Positions 35,721 to 47,451 of a stretch of 64,000 nt of DNA are shown piece by piece (the stretch's first letter is position 1; every line of letters begins with the position of its first letter). This DNA comes from Pontederia crassipes. Its lineage: Eukaryota > Streptophyta > Magnoliopsida > Commelinales > Pontederiaceae. Under the pieces are notes generated by a model. The model had not been told where the DNA came from. It saw nothing but the letters and a program-made list of their open reading frames with translations, and made no database searches. A program made the translations under genes and the position numbers. The stretch covers positions 20,968,552 through 21,032,551 of the forward strand of contig CM060183.1 in the NCBI GenBank assembly GCA_030549335.1, given 5' to 3'.

Positions 35721-36374
35721 CTAGATTTTGCCCAAGGCCGTATGATGGTTTAGTAAAGAAGAGAGTACCTGTGTGACCAATACGAAGAGGTACGACGAGA
35801 GGGGATCTCCATGTCGAATACCTTTGTGACTTTTAAAGGAAGTAGAGGGGGTGTCATCTATATTACAATGGAAGATGGGAGAGGTAACACACGACATGAT
35901 CCAGTTAGTAAAAGTTGTGTAGAAGTTCATCACTGTAAGAGCATTAAGTATAGCCGTCCAAGAAATTCTGTCAAAAGCCTTAGACATGTCTGCCTTGATA
36001 ATCATGGATTTTTGTCTACCCTTGTCCATGGAGTGATTAATCCCCTGTAGGGTAAGAATATTGTCATGTATGAATCTATTAGAAATGAAAGTCATTTGGG
36101 ATGCATCAATAAGGTGAGGCAGAGTGGGTTTAAGTCGAGAGGCCAATAGACGGACGACCACCCGGTAGAGTACATTACAGAGTGCAATAGGGCAGCAGTC
36201 CATGACTTTGTAGGCTGGTTTTGTTTTAGGAATGAAAATTAGGGCAGTAGGGAAAGAGCCAGTATTGAAAAAGTGCAGGATTTCATTTATAATTGATGTT
36301 CCAATAGTGTCCCAATAAGTTTTATAGAATTTAAGGGTGAAGCCGTCAGGCCTAGGGGCTTTGCCAATTGGCAT
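35721..36374 (-). pseudogene. LINE ORF2 reverse transcriptase domain (partial frame)
   Basis: A 217-codon minus-strand frame with RT hallmarks: GKAPRPDGFTLKFYKTYWD, SFPTALIFIPKTKPA, SNRFIHDNILTLQGI, ADMSKAFDRISW and KGIRHGDPLSSYLFVL. This covers the palm core up to just before the YADD-type motif. Some usually conserved residues are changed (PIALCNVLYRVV for PISLCNVIYKII-type sequence). Sequence continues in other frames on both sides. Confidence 0.85.
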
Positions 36375-36594
36375 GTTAGTTGATCTTGGTTATACTATTT
36401 GTCCTATGTCTTATGATTGTGGTCATATGGAAGAATTTAGAATTTTTGTCCCCATGTTCCAGCCAGGTGCTACACGACTTGCACCACCACTTCAGGATAA
36501 TGTGTCTGAGGAGGGCCGCATGGAGCTGGTATAGAGAGCGAATATGAGGGATGAGGTTGTCAGGCCTTGCAAATCATCTTGGTTTTCAAGCATT

Positions 36595-37520
36595 TCAATT
36601 TCTTTTTACTAAACCCAATCTAGTCTCAAGCTTTCCTAGTGTTTCCCTATTCCATTTTAGTATGTCCCTCTTAACATGCTTTAAGGCGACAGCCGTGCCA
36701 TTGGTGTGTGAATGGGAGTTCCAGATTTGATCAACTATTCTACGTGGTTCTTCATATTCAAGCCAAAAGTGTTCGAATTTAAAATTCCTCTTAGTCTTCC
36801 TAGTCCGATTTGTTGTAAAAACAAGGAGAGAGTGATTAGAGCAACAACGGGTTAGATAATTCAATGAAATATTTGGAAAAGTAAGAAACTAGCGTGGGTT
36901 GGCAAGGATGCGGTCAAGCCGATATTTGATGCGCGCCCTGCCCATGCGGTTGTTGCACCAAGTGAAACGTTTGTTTTCAATGTCTAGGAGACCCTGCACA
37001 AAAATGAAATTATTTAGGTATCGTGTCGACTTAGTGTAGGTGAGTGGTTTACCACCATGCTTATCGGCTGGCGAGGAGAGGGAGTTAAAGTCGCCAGCGA
37101 GGAGCTAGGGGACATCATTCATGTCCAACAGAGAGAACTGCCGCCATAGTTCTACACATAGAGATGGGATGACACTAGCATACACACAAGTAAGAAGAAA
37201 AGAAAAATTTTGAAACGAAACAATTGCATGTAAGATATGAGGGTTTTGTATGATCATTGACACTTCCGCGCCAGGGTCGCACTAAGCCAGCAGGATACCG
37301 CCCGCATGGCCCGTGCCTAGCTTGAAGATCCCATGCCAGGTGGAACCTAATCTTTTGATAGTCTGCATCAAACGGTTAGAGCAAGCATGTGTTTCTAACA
37401 AATACAAGGAAGTCTATTTGGTCCTTTATTATGTCTGAGAGGCGGTCGTGGACCTTACTACGATAGGCCCCTCGGCAATTCTATGTGATTAACTTCATGT
37501 GTTCAGATCCAGCCCGACAT
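36595..37520 (-). pseudogene. LINE ORF2 apurinic-type endonuclease and linker, broken
   Basis: Translating the minus strand gives, with several stops, NCRGAYRSKVHDRLSDIIKD near 37480-37410 (the start of the endonuclease), GDFNSLSSPADKHGG near 37100-37050 (the catalytic GDFN motif), and NRMGRARIKYRLDRILANP near 36950-36895. The 36864-36595 frame then forms the linker before RT (WLEYEEPRRIVDQIWNSHSH). Catalytically dead because of the stop codons. Confidence 0.75.
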
Positions 37521-37798
37521 GGTTCGCTGTTGAGGATCCCACATAATCCACATGCATTGAACTATGATCAGTGGTTTTACTACGTAAATGTGTCTTTTTA
37601 CCTTTAGGTTGTGCCCGTTTCTCCTTCTGCGAGAATGGGGGCCAGGAGAGGTGCCAACGCGCGATGTGCGCCGGACTTCTTCAAGGTGGAGCGTGTTGGT
37701 GGAGGCTCCATAACCAGATCCTCATCCATGGGTTCCTCCTCATTGCAAATCTTTCTGAAACAGTACCTACTAGAGTTTCATGGTTTGTCAGCAACATC

Positions 37799-39085
37799 TC
37801 AGAACCATGAAGGGGAGAGGGGTCTAAGCGAGCCTGGGAGACGCAGAGGCGAGGAGCTGGGGGATGAGGTGGGGAGTAGTGGAGTGGTGCATGGTGAATG
37901 ATGTGTTTTGAGAGAGCGTCCGAAAGATTGAGAGGTGTGGGTAGGGGTTAAAGGGTTTGGTATTTGGCTTATGGGCGGTACAGGTGTCATGCATCTGTGT
38001 GATCTTGGGCGCTGGGAGGTATCCACACCCTCAGAAATGGACCTATTTTTGTTATCGTGCGATGTCATAGGTGGACATGTAGCAGTCATCTGATGAGAGG
38101 ATGGAAACATGTTGCACGACAGTTGGGAAATAGACGACGCATTGGTAACGATTGTGTCGGTTTGAACAGCCATCTCCGTTAGGGAAATTTGTGGTGCGTG
38201 GAGGGCCAGTCCGTTGTCCTGAACCCGGTCCACTGTTGCCTACACCATCGGGCCGAGCGACGGCGGGGTGGAGGTCACCAATATGGTGATTTGCCGTGGA
38301 GTTGTGGAATGTGGCGGGTCGGACTGCCGAGGCCAACATCCAAGGATCGTACAACAAAACGCCATCACCAACCGAAGGATCTGCTGCACGGGACAACTTT
38401 CCAGATGATGGCCTACCAATCCGCATCTGAAACAGAAATATGGTATGTTTACGTAGAGAACCCGCTAGAAGAAGCGTGTGCCATCCGGCTGACTTACCCA
38501 AACCCCTTGTTTGATTGGCGAGCAAATACTCATGTCTACGTAGAAACGTAGATGATTGGTTTGTCCGCAGATGGGGTCTTCTAGTGACAGATCCACCTGG
38601 AGAGGTGTGCCAAAGTATTCGGCGATACGCCTGATGGAAGAGGGGGTGCAAGGCTCGAATGCCAGTTGAGGGAGTTGGATCCACACTAAGAGGGTATCTG
38701 GATGTTCCTCTAGTGGGCAAAAGAAAGGCTTGCACTTGCTAACAAAGAGGAGGTGGCCTTGGTAGGACTCCGACGATCTAGTGAGCACCTGCAAGCGATC
38801 TACATTGTGAGAGAAAGTTTAGAGTAAGTAAGTGTTACCCAACTCACGAACGGAGACTTGTCCCATTAGCTCCCAGATCTATGGTAGTGCGAAGGTGAGA
38901 GCGGCAAGTTCTGCACTTGTGCCCAAGAAACGACCTATTCTCGCTAGTACATTCATCTGTGATTCAACATCAGCCATAGGAATATCGATCACATTCGTAA
39001 TGGATGATTGGAGACAGCGCCATTTCCGTGGGGAAGGTGCAGGGGGCGGGGTGTCGTTCCCTGACAACGTCGAACCAGGAGCCAC
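37799..39085 (-). pseudogene. LINE ORF1 (DUF4283-type) remnant
   Basis: Overlapping minus-strand frames show WRCLQSSITNVIDIPMADVE near 39020-38960 and, at 38794-38465, LLFVSKCKPFFCPLEEHPDT, then LVWIQLPQLAFEPCTPSSIR, and GTPLQVDLSLEDP. These are characteristic of the nucleic-acid-binding ORF1 protein (DUF4283 region) of plant L1-like elements. The downstream part (38735-37799) is Pro/Ser-rich and of low complexity. Frameshifts are evident. Confidence 0.7.
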
Positions 39086-39361
39086 GAACTAGGCCAGAGG
39101 TGATCGATCCGGAATTTGGGGGCTGAATATGATGTGTGTTGATGAGGGAGGTTGAAGGGAGATTGATGTGGGGGAGATGGGGGGATCTAGAGGTTTGGCC
39201 ATATTCTCCTTACAGAAGGGCTGAGTGGGAGGGGGAGACGGAGAGGGAGGGAGGAGGGGGAGGCTTGCTCCCCCCGGCTCGCCGGAGAGCATGAAGGGGA
39301 GTGGGTGGGGTGGGGTGGGGGGACCTATGGCATCGCAAGTAGTATCCTCCATACGTGTAAT

Positions 39362-40440
39362 AATTGCTGGTATATTGATATGGTAGTGGCACACAACATC
39401 ATTCATGTTTCTTGAATCTGTTTCAACTTGTATCAATCTTTTATTTCAACTGCGACCGAAAACTCACAAAAAAAATCGGCCATTATTAACTGTGGAGCAG
39501 CAACTGTAAAACATAGGCGTTTGGCAAAAAAAAACTCAAGAATAAGACCTTAGTTGTGGCTTTATTCATGATCGAAACAAGGATACAGAAAAATTGGGAA
39601 TAAGATCTTATTGGTGACTTTATTTGTGATCATACATATAACCTTAAAAAAATGAGGAATGCCACAAAGAATATTAAAAAAAAAGCATTCATCCTCAGAC
39701 GTAATAAAGTAGAAACATTGTAATAACAAAAAAAATGAAAACAATATAAGATAAAAAGAAACGACCAACTATAAGAGATAAATACTAAGAACCTAATTAA
39801 TATGAAATAATGGAGAGGAGATCATGTCAGAATATTCGGATCTGAGGATTAGAGGGAAAAATATCAAATAAGTTGATGCTTTTGAAATTCCTTCTTCGTG
39901 GTTAGCCTCTCCTCCTCACTCACGCACTGTAAGGAAAGAAGTCTTCGTCGGTTCCTCAGGTACAAGGGTAACAAGTGTTCCTCTCTCCCTCTCACGCACA
40001 GCCATACGCCTGAAGGGAGTCGCTGACTTTTCGTGGCTTGGGGTGATGATCAATCGCTGCACTGTCTTGTACATACATCTGGTAGTTTTGCTTCATTTCC
40101 TTAAAGCCATGATCTGGGTGATCTATAGGTGGGGAACGGTCAGGAAGAGGAGGGCACACGAATAGCAAGGAGGAAACGACTATTGATTCAAACTGAACAG
40201 ATCGAAGCAAACAACTATTGATCAATCACAAATAGAGGTGGGCGAATCGAAATCACCTTGCATGATTTAAATAGATTTGATTCATGTCCTCTCTTTCAAG
40301 GTTATTCCACGTCCATAGCATGATGAACATGAAGATTATGTTATTGATTTTGATTGCCCTGTTTCTGCGTGATTGTATGATTGCTTAATTTATTTCTTAA
40401 AGGAAATTGATTGACTTTGTTGTTGATCTGCTTGGATGAT
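39362..40440. other. Intergenic, no gene recognised
   Basis: AT-rich flank of the LINE, followed by moderate-complexity sequence. No repeat boundary or exon could be supported. Confidence 0.4.
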
Positions 40441-41952
40441 TGTTAAGATCTAGAATTTAATTTATAATGAAGTTATGCTAAGGATTGAAGAAATTTTCAC
40501 GTTGAAAGCAGTTGGAACCCTGCCGTCATGGTCGTGCCACCCTTCTGGCATGCTCGTGCCACATCATCATAGTTGTGTCGTCCCTATGACATGCCTGTGT
40601 CACCGTTATCACGATCGTGCCTACCTTATGGCACGTCTCTGCTATCGCTCGACCAAACTCAAGTAAAAGATCAGTCGACCGAGCTCCCATGCCGTCACGC
40701 GCTCCATTTTGCACGCACGTGCCTTGGCCTAGCCGATAAAGCATAGAATCGGTCGCCCCTTTGAAGCGGTCTACTGACTTCACGCTCCGTCACGGCCATG
40801 CCCCTTATAGCACGCCTATGCCACCCCTTGCGTAATCTCAGCACACTTGCGCCACTTGATCCGACTATTCCATTCCCATTAGCACGATCATGCCACTATG
40901 CTGTCATGGTCGTGCCAAGCTACAGAACAGTCCCCTTTTAATTCATTCATCTACTTCCTTTGATTATGATTAAATAGTATGTTTGCCTTATGATTAATCA
41001 TGATTATGACTGATTTTAATGCCATGTCCTCATTTAGATCCATTCCTGATTAAGACATGAATCCTTCTACTGATTTACTCACCTACTGAACTTATTGCCT
41101 CCATTGTATGAAGAATCATGATTAACAAGTTTCTAAAGTGATTAATAAGTTAAGATGAAAGATGAATACTGAGTTGTCAGTCCAAGCGAAGTACTTCAAG
41201 ATAAGGGTCTCTTCTTTAGTCACGGTTTGATCACCCATCGACCCGTACAAGGTTGTATTGTTTGTTCGGCATACCCCAAGAATTAAAGGCACCTCAAGTC
41301 ACTCTAATTTCTAAGCATGAATCAATATTAAGAAGCATGAACAAGATAAGCAAACATGAACATCAAGTCAAGCTACTGATATTCATGTCATGATTATTAA
41401 GCATGTTACTGATTTTAAGTTTATCAAGTACCGTATGTTCTATTGACTTATAACATCTATTACCCGCCTATTATGTTTTATGATGATCTCATGTTCACCC
41501 TTCCGTTCAAGATAAGTACTCTATTTTACTTCTGATTTAAGCTATTCAAATTATGCATTATATAGTTTATTGGTTCCCCACTAGGCTGTAAAGCTTATGG
41601 GCGGACTTTCTTCCCTGTGTTTGATTTCATAGGGTCAGGTCAGATGGTGTTAAGTAGGTGTGCTGCGACGAAGCTCTAGCGTCTAGAAAGCGAACTACAT
41701 AACTTATTTAGTTGATTATTTTTCTTTCCGCATTCATGAACTCTTGATGTAGAACTTATGATATTTAGAGATGATGTAGCCTTTTCTTAACCTTCCGCAA
41801 TTTATCTTATCTTACATTATTTTATTTTTTCTTACGTGTCTCGATTCTTGACTGAGACTTGATCAATATGATAGTCAAAGTTATAACATTCGTAGAGTTT
41901 TCCTATTGATCTTCGCCACGTAGCGTGGATCGATTTGGGGGCGTTACAAACA
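40441..41952. repeat. Possible solo LTR of a Ty3/gypsy-type element
   Basis: Starts TGTTAAGATCTAGAATTT and ends GGGGGCGTTACAAACA, resembling the ends of chromovirus-type LTRs. TGAT lies on both sides (40437-40440 and 41953-41956), but a canonical 5-bp TSD is not clear. A GC-richer stretch at 40500-40920 contains many TCGTGCCA(C) words. No internal domain was found nearby, consistent with a solo LTR, but the call is tentative. Confidence 0.4.
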
Positions 41953-43386
41953 TGATCTAGGATTATTTTTGTTTAATCAATGTTTTCAATTTGAATTTTA
42001 TGAACGTAAAAATATGTAAACAAATTGATAAGTGTCCCATAAATTGGGCTTTAAATCAAGGTTGAGACGGCAGTGCACCCGATCCAAATTGGACCTGTCA
42101 AGTCAGGGTTTGAATGGTATGTTGAACCATTTCTATATTTTTAAAAAGATGAAGAATTACAACTTTTATGAGTTTTGAACCTGGGACCTGTGATATTCAA
42201 GTTATTTTCTTGCATTATTATCAAAGTCATTTTTTCCATTATACTTGAAATAAATAATAATATCTTAGAATTTTTATTTATATTTTAGCATTTTTATTTG
42301 TCTTAAATTGATACTAATAATTAAGTGCATGGATTACGAATTTAGGTATTAATTTATATATTCAAGACCAAAGTAAAAAAAGATTTGGACAATTATCTTA
42401 TTCTTTTATTTATTAAATATTATTATTATTTGATATGTATAATTTATATTAGTTATTAATAAATATATTTATTAGCATGTTGACTAAATATATTATAATG
42501 TTATTTTATTATCATTCGATTCGATCGTACGGTTAAACGGTTCAATTTGATCCGAAATCTTTTAGATTCGATCCGAGTTTTACACATTGGTTTGGGGTGT
42601 TCTTAAAAATTCAAAGACAGAAAAAAAAAGTACATGGAGTGGATCCACTTGCAGTGATCATCGATTAGATTTATGTTTTTGTTAACTGTAAAATTGGTAG
42701 AATGATACATATTTTCCTTAATTTTCGGCGCATTTTCTTTAAAGTTTGGCATATTCCATATTTAGATATTCTTGAACGTTTTTTTTCTGGTTAGTAGTAA
42801 TTGAAATGAAAGCACGACGCATTAATGTACGAGGAGACCAACAAAGTTCTTTTTTTGATATTTGAAGAAGAAATAAGTGTACCATCTATGAATAATAAAA
42901 TATGATGATAAATAAAGGGATTCTTGTTCATGTTCTTTTTTTTTATAATGGATTAAACTTTATTTTTAACTTTATCTTATGAATTATCAACCTTTCCACA
43001 TTTTTACTAGTTACAATCGTGGTTAAGTGTCTCGTTGATGTTCCCATTAGGTTAATGAATATGTACAACACCCTACTCTATATTTTGAATTTTTTATTTA
43101 GTTAATTGAATGATTATAATTCAAAATTAAATTAATTATATATGTATGATATGAAATAATATATATATTTATTTGTAATTCAATAATAAAAATGTATCAC
43201 AAGTTTTGAATTAGTCATATTTATTAATTATGATCATCGGATAATTTGATTATCTTAATTTTAATCACATTTACTATTTAGCATTTTTTTAAAAAATTAA
43301 TATATAATTATTTTATTAATTTAATAAATAAAATTAGTGTTGTAGACTAGTTCTACGTCAAATGTTTTAGACATACATTTTTATCT
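41953..43386. other. Intergenic, AT-rich; possible degraded MITE at 42070-42600
   Basis: No gene. Sequence at 42070-42600 has GATC/CCGATCC-rich edges and an AT-rich core that resemble the family A MITEs, but the ends do not align well enough to call an element. Confidence 0.35.
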
Positions 43387-43582
43387 TTAATTAATGAGTT
43401 ATTTCTATAAATCATCCTTAAACTATCGCGATTTTTCACATCTAACCTCAAATTACAAACTTATTTTTTTATTTCTAAGCTATTACGACTTTTTCACTTT
43501 AATCCTCCAAAGTCTACTTCTGTTACATTTTTGTACTTTTGTTTTTTCTCATTTATGGAAAAACTAAATTAATTACCCCTCC

Positions 43583-43945
43583 TGTTAGGATTTCTACACG
43601 AGAGAAATTATGCAGCGCAAGAAAATCCGAGAAATTTAAGACGACGCAAAATTTTATTAGATGGAAGAAACAGAAGAAGATTACAATATCATATTATTTT
43701 TCTCTTTGGACCCCCTAGGGAGTTTATATAGGCACTCCCTTTAACAGATGATAGGAATTAGAGACCAACTGGGACTCTATATTAATCCCAAAAATGAGAC
43801 ACCTTCCTTGTAATAAGGAAATAAATCAATTCCTTAACAATCTCATGATAAGGAAATATACAAAATATGTCAGACAGATTTTCTTTTACTTCTTTGGATC
43901 CAAATAGATTTATAGTTAAAGTAGGATTCAATGCATTATTTAACA
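43583..43945 (-). repeat. 3' LTR of Copia element 1
   Basis: A 363-base terminal repeat highly similar to 46459-46821. The minus strand starts TGTTAAATAATGCATTG and ends CCTAACA. Confidence 0.92.
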
Positions 43946-44000
43946 AATCTCCAGCTTGAATTGAATCTTACAATCAGATATCTAACACTCTCTGTCGCCG

Positions 44001-45008
44001 TCAATCCCTGTTCTGATTTTGCACATGCGATAGCATCCTTCTAGCTTGATTTGGCGATTCCACATCTTCAACTATTTGGAATGCATATGCAACCATGTCC
44101 TCAAAGCCATAACGTTTAGGAGGACCTACTTGCCTGCGAGCACGTCCTGCAGCTAGACTTGTCGTTGCTTCCTCTGCTTGCTCCTCAGACTCTGGTTGTT
44201 CAACCTGATGAGATTCTTGTGACCCATTCTGAATTGAAGTTAATCCAAACTCCACCTGTTTGTTGACACCCTCCTCTACTGAGTCAACAACATATGATTT
44301 CTGCTTGAGCATAGACATCTCATAAAAAAATATGTTTCTGCTGTGAATAACCTTGTGCTCTGAGGGAGACCAGATTCTGAAGCCTTTTACACATGCACCA
44401 TATCCTATAAAGACTCCTTCTTTGGCCCTTGGTTCCAGTTTTCCTTCGCTGACGTGATAATATGTTGGACAGCCAAACACGTTCAAATTAGTATAATCAG
44501 CAGGATTTTCTGACCATACATCAATGAGAGTCTTCAGATCGATCGCGATTGCATAACTTTGATTGACAAGGTAGCATGCTGTGCTAACAGCTTCAGCCCA
44601 GAATGACTTGTTCAAACCAGAATTAGAGAGCATGCATTGTGCCCTCTCCAAAAGAGTTCTGTTCATGCGTTCTACTACACCATTCTGCTGTGGTGTATCT
44701 CTGACGGTGCGATGTCTGGCAATGCTTTCATCCTTGCATAATCGATTAAATTCAGACGAATAGAACTCCAAGTCGTTATTGGTACGAAGACGTTTCACTT
44801 TTTTCGATATCTGATTCTTCACCAGAGTCTTCCATTGCTTGAAAGCTTCAAATGCCTCGCTCTTGTGCTTCATCATGAATACCCATGTCATCCTTAAGTA
44901 ATCATCTATCACAGATAGGAAGTATCTAGAACCTCCTAGAGATGGAACACAAGAGGGGCTCCAACAGTCAGCATGGATGTAATCGAATGTTGCATTCGTC
45001 TTGTGCAC
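44001..45008 (-). pseudogene. Copia element 1 integrase core and C-terminal region
   Basis: A 335-codon open minus-strand frame. It opens with FDYIHADCWSPSCVPSLGG (first catalytic Asp in ADCW), then VIDDYLRMTWVFMMKHKSEA. The second catalytic block, normally RTDNG, reads RTNND, so the Asp is lost. The third block QQNGVVERMNRTLLERA retains the Glu. A C-terminal region ends near EDMVAYAFQIVEDVES, where the RT of an intact element would begin. The loss of the active-site Asp means this integrase should not be catalytic. Confidence 0.85.
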
Positions 45009-46292
45009 GGCTTTGCTGAATTAATGTCGATTTTGCTTGCCAAAAACACAGTACTTGCAGAATCCGATTTCAGATATCTTCTGACCATCCAAAAGATTGC
45101 GCTTGCTGAGAATGTTCATCCATTTCTGACTCATATGTCCAAGTCGTATGTGCCACAACTTGGATGCTTCTTATTCTGATTTGGACGAACTATTTATTGC
45201 AGTCACGACAGAAATTACTGTGTCTTGTAGTATATACAAGGGCTTTTGTCTGACTCCTCTCATGACTTCAGCATCACCCTTGGTGATCGTGAGAACATCT
45301 TCTGCGGCATCCATCCGACATCCTTTGGAGTCCAGAACTCCTAATGATATCAGATTTTTCTTCATTTGCGGAACATGACGGACCTCTGTCAATGTCTTCA
45401 TTCGATTGTCATGAGTTCTTATCTGAATTGAGCCGATTTCAACTATTTTACAGGCTGCATCATTGCCCATGATGACGTTTCCGTCATCAATATTCTGATA
45501 AGTTGAGAACCACTCTATGTGCGGAGTCATATAATAAGAACATCCTGAGTCAAGAATCTAATTTTCTTCCGAACATCTCTAATCAGATACCATAAGAGCC
45601 AAATCATCATCAGATTCGTTATTTTAATGAGCTACTGCAACCATGCCTTTCTTCTTCTTCTTCTTAGGGCAATTATTCTTCCAGTGACTCAATTCTTTGC
45701 ACTAGTTGCAGATGTCCTTCGGATTGACGTTCTTCTTCAACTTATCCTTTTTAGGGTTTGTCTTATCTGCGATTATTACCAACCCTGCGGCCTAAATCTT
45801 CACAGCCTTGCCAGATGTTCTATGACGAAGTTCACGAGTATGTAGACTCGATCTTACTTCTTTCAGAGTAATTGTGTCTCTTCCGATGATAACAGATTGT
45901 ACGAAATTTTCGTACGACAGAGGAAGAGACACCAACAGAAGTAGGGCAGCATCTTCATCTTCAATCTTCACATCTATATTTCATAATTCCATCAACAGAG
46001 TATTCATCTGATCAAGATGATCTTTCAAAGGGGTACCTTCTTGCATGCGGAGGGCGAACAAACATTGCTTCAACAGCAACTTGTTGGTCAGAGACTTGGT
46101 CATGTAGAGACTTTTAAGTTTCGACCACAGACCGGCTGCCGTCTCTTGATCGGCGACTTCGATAATCACCTCGTCCGCCAGACACAATAGGATCATAGAG
46201 TGCGCCTTCTCTTCCTGTGCCATCAAACTTGCGAGATCGGACTTCTTTTCTTTGTCCTTCGAGTATTCCTCCTTCAGTTTGTTCTTCGACAC
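45009..46292 (-). pseudogene. Copia element 1 gag, zinc knuckle and protease, broken frames
   Basis: 46292-45981 encodes a UBN2-type gag segment (LASLMAQEEKAHSMILLCLA, LKSLYMTKSLTNKLLLKQCL). A damaged zinc knuckle follows at about 45720-45640. At 45560-45171 is the protease/GAG-pre-integrase region with CSYYMTPHIEWFSTYQ preceded by the LDSG-type site, then EVRHVPQMKKNLISLGVLDS. Stops and frame changes separate the pieces. Confidence 0.75.
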
Positions 46293-46458
46293 GTTCGCGA
46301 GCGGCGCCCATACTCTCTGCTGTTTCAGAAGTGCCCCATCTTGATCTACCAGAGACTGAAATTATTTCATCCTGTAAATTTTTCGATGTTGACGTTGTGC
46401 GATGCCATCTCTACGCCTAATGGAGTATTGACGATGAAGCCTTGCTCTCATATCAGTT

Positions 46459-46821
46459 TGTTAGGATTTCTGCACAAGAGAAATTATGCACCGCGAGAAA
46501 ACCCGCGAAATTTAAGACGACGCAAAATTTTATTAGATGAAAGAAACAGAAGAGGATTACAAGATCATATTATTTTTTTCTTTGGACCCCCTAGAGAGTT
46601 TATATAGGCACTCCCTTTAACGGACGATAGGAATTAAAGACCAACTGGGACTCTATATTAATCCCAAAAATAGGACACCTACCTTGTAATAAGGAAATAA
46701 ATCAATTCTTTAACAATCTCATGATAAGAAAATATACAGAATATGTCAGACAGATTTTCTTTTACTTCTTTAGATCCAAACAGATTTTCAGTTAAAGTAG
46801 AATTCAAGGCATTATTTAACA
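46459..46821 (-). repeat. 5' LTR of Copia element 1
   Basis: Terminal repeat matching 43583-43945, with TATATAAAC as the likely LTR TATA box. The neighbouring primer-binding site (CTGATATGAGAGC on the minus strand, just below 46459) is a degraded form of the tRNA-Met complementary sequence seen intact in element 2. Confidence 0.9.
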
Positions 46822-47451
46822 CCTCCTTTCATAATACATTAAATAATAAATAAAAAAGAAAAACTATTGCATCGCAGGGAAAAAATTTCCTCCTCTCTTG
46901 CCGGCGACCCAGATCGACCTTTGCCAGAATTTTTTTCCTCTTTTTTATTTTTCATATTTGTTATTTGATGTATTTATGTGATGATGGATAATTTAATTTT
47001 TTCATGAAAAATAAATAAAAGTAACAGAAAATGTAACTGAAGAATTAAAGTGAAAAAGTCACGATAGTTTAGAGATTAAAAAATAAGTTCATACTTTAAT
47101 GTTAGATGCGAAAAATCAAAATCGTGATAGTTTAGAGAAATTTTATGTAAATAACCCTTAATTAATTAATTAGTTAACGTTGAAGGCCTTTGCCGCTTTG
47201 CGACCATAGATATAAACGCAAATCACGCAAAACATTTTTCAAAGAAATACTTCATATTACAAAGTTCTTTTTTTTTCTCTGAAACAAAGTGAAATTTTAT
47301 TTATTTTAATATCGTAATACGATACACAAACAAAAGGAAATGAACCACAACACTACTAAATTATGACCTCTTATTGATCTCACCACACTTTGGCACCGAC
47401 GACTCCAACTGACACGAACAGTTGCATATCATATATGAACCCACTGAGTCA

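Larger units (their letters stand above)
33772..39348 (-). mobile_element. Full-length decayed L1-like LINE (5.6 kb)
   Basis: Flanked by a 13-base direct repeat CCATACGTGTAAT (33759-33771 and 39349-39361), the target-site duplication. On the minus strand it runs from a C-rich 5' leader at 39348 through ORF1 and ORF2 (endonuclease, RT, zf-RVT, RNase H) to a short A-tract next to the TSD at 33772. Many in-frame stops and frameshifts make it inactive, while the intact TSD argues against great age. Parts are listed separately. Confidence 0.88.
43583..46821 (-). mobile_element. Ty1/copia retrotransposon lacking RT and RNase H (element 1)
   Basis: Two LTRs of 363 bases (43583-43945 and 46459-46821), each bounded by TG...CA and flanked by the 5-bp duplication CCTCC (43578-43582 and 46822-46826). 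Coding order on the minus strand is gag, protease, integrase; the sequence stops right after the integrase and goes directly to the 3' LTR. It is thus an internal-deletion derivative of a Tork/TNT1-like Copia. Its LTRs share AAAGGGAGTGCCTATATAAAC with those of element 2, so both are one family. Confidence 0.92.
43396..47157. mobile_element. Mutator-like MITE with 9-bp TSD, split by a Copia element
   Basis: The outer ends are long inverted repeats (about 170 bases): left GAGTTATTTCTATAAATC with AAACTATCGCGATTTTTCAC; right, inverted, GGGTTATTTACATAAAATTT with AAACTATCACGATTTTG. The flanks are TTAATTAAT on both sides (43387-43395 and 47158-47166), a perfect 9-bp duplication as for Mutator-like elements. 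Removing the nested Copia (3239 bases plus 5-bp TSD) leaves about 518 bases. No coding capacity of its own. Confidence 0.82.

Noticed and set aside
38189..38551. Plus-strand frame of 120 codons and neighbours within 37.5-39.1 kb
   Set aside because: Antisense to the LINE ORF1 remnant, which has recognisable DUF4283-type motifs.
40441..41952. Complete Ty3/gypsy element
   Set aside because: Only LTR-like ends are seen; no gag, RT or integrase domain is nearby, so at most a solo LTR is supported.
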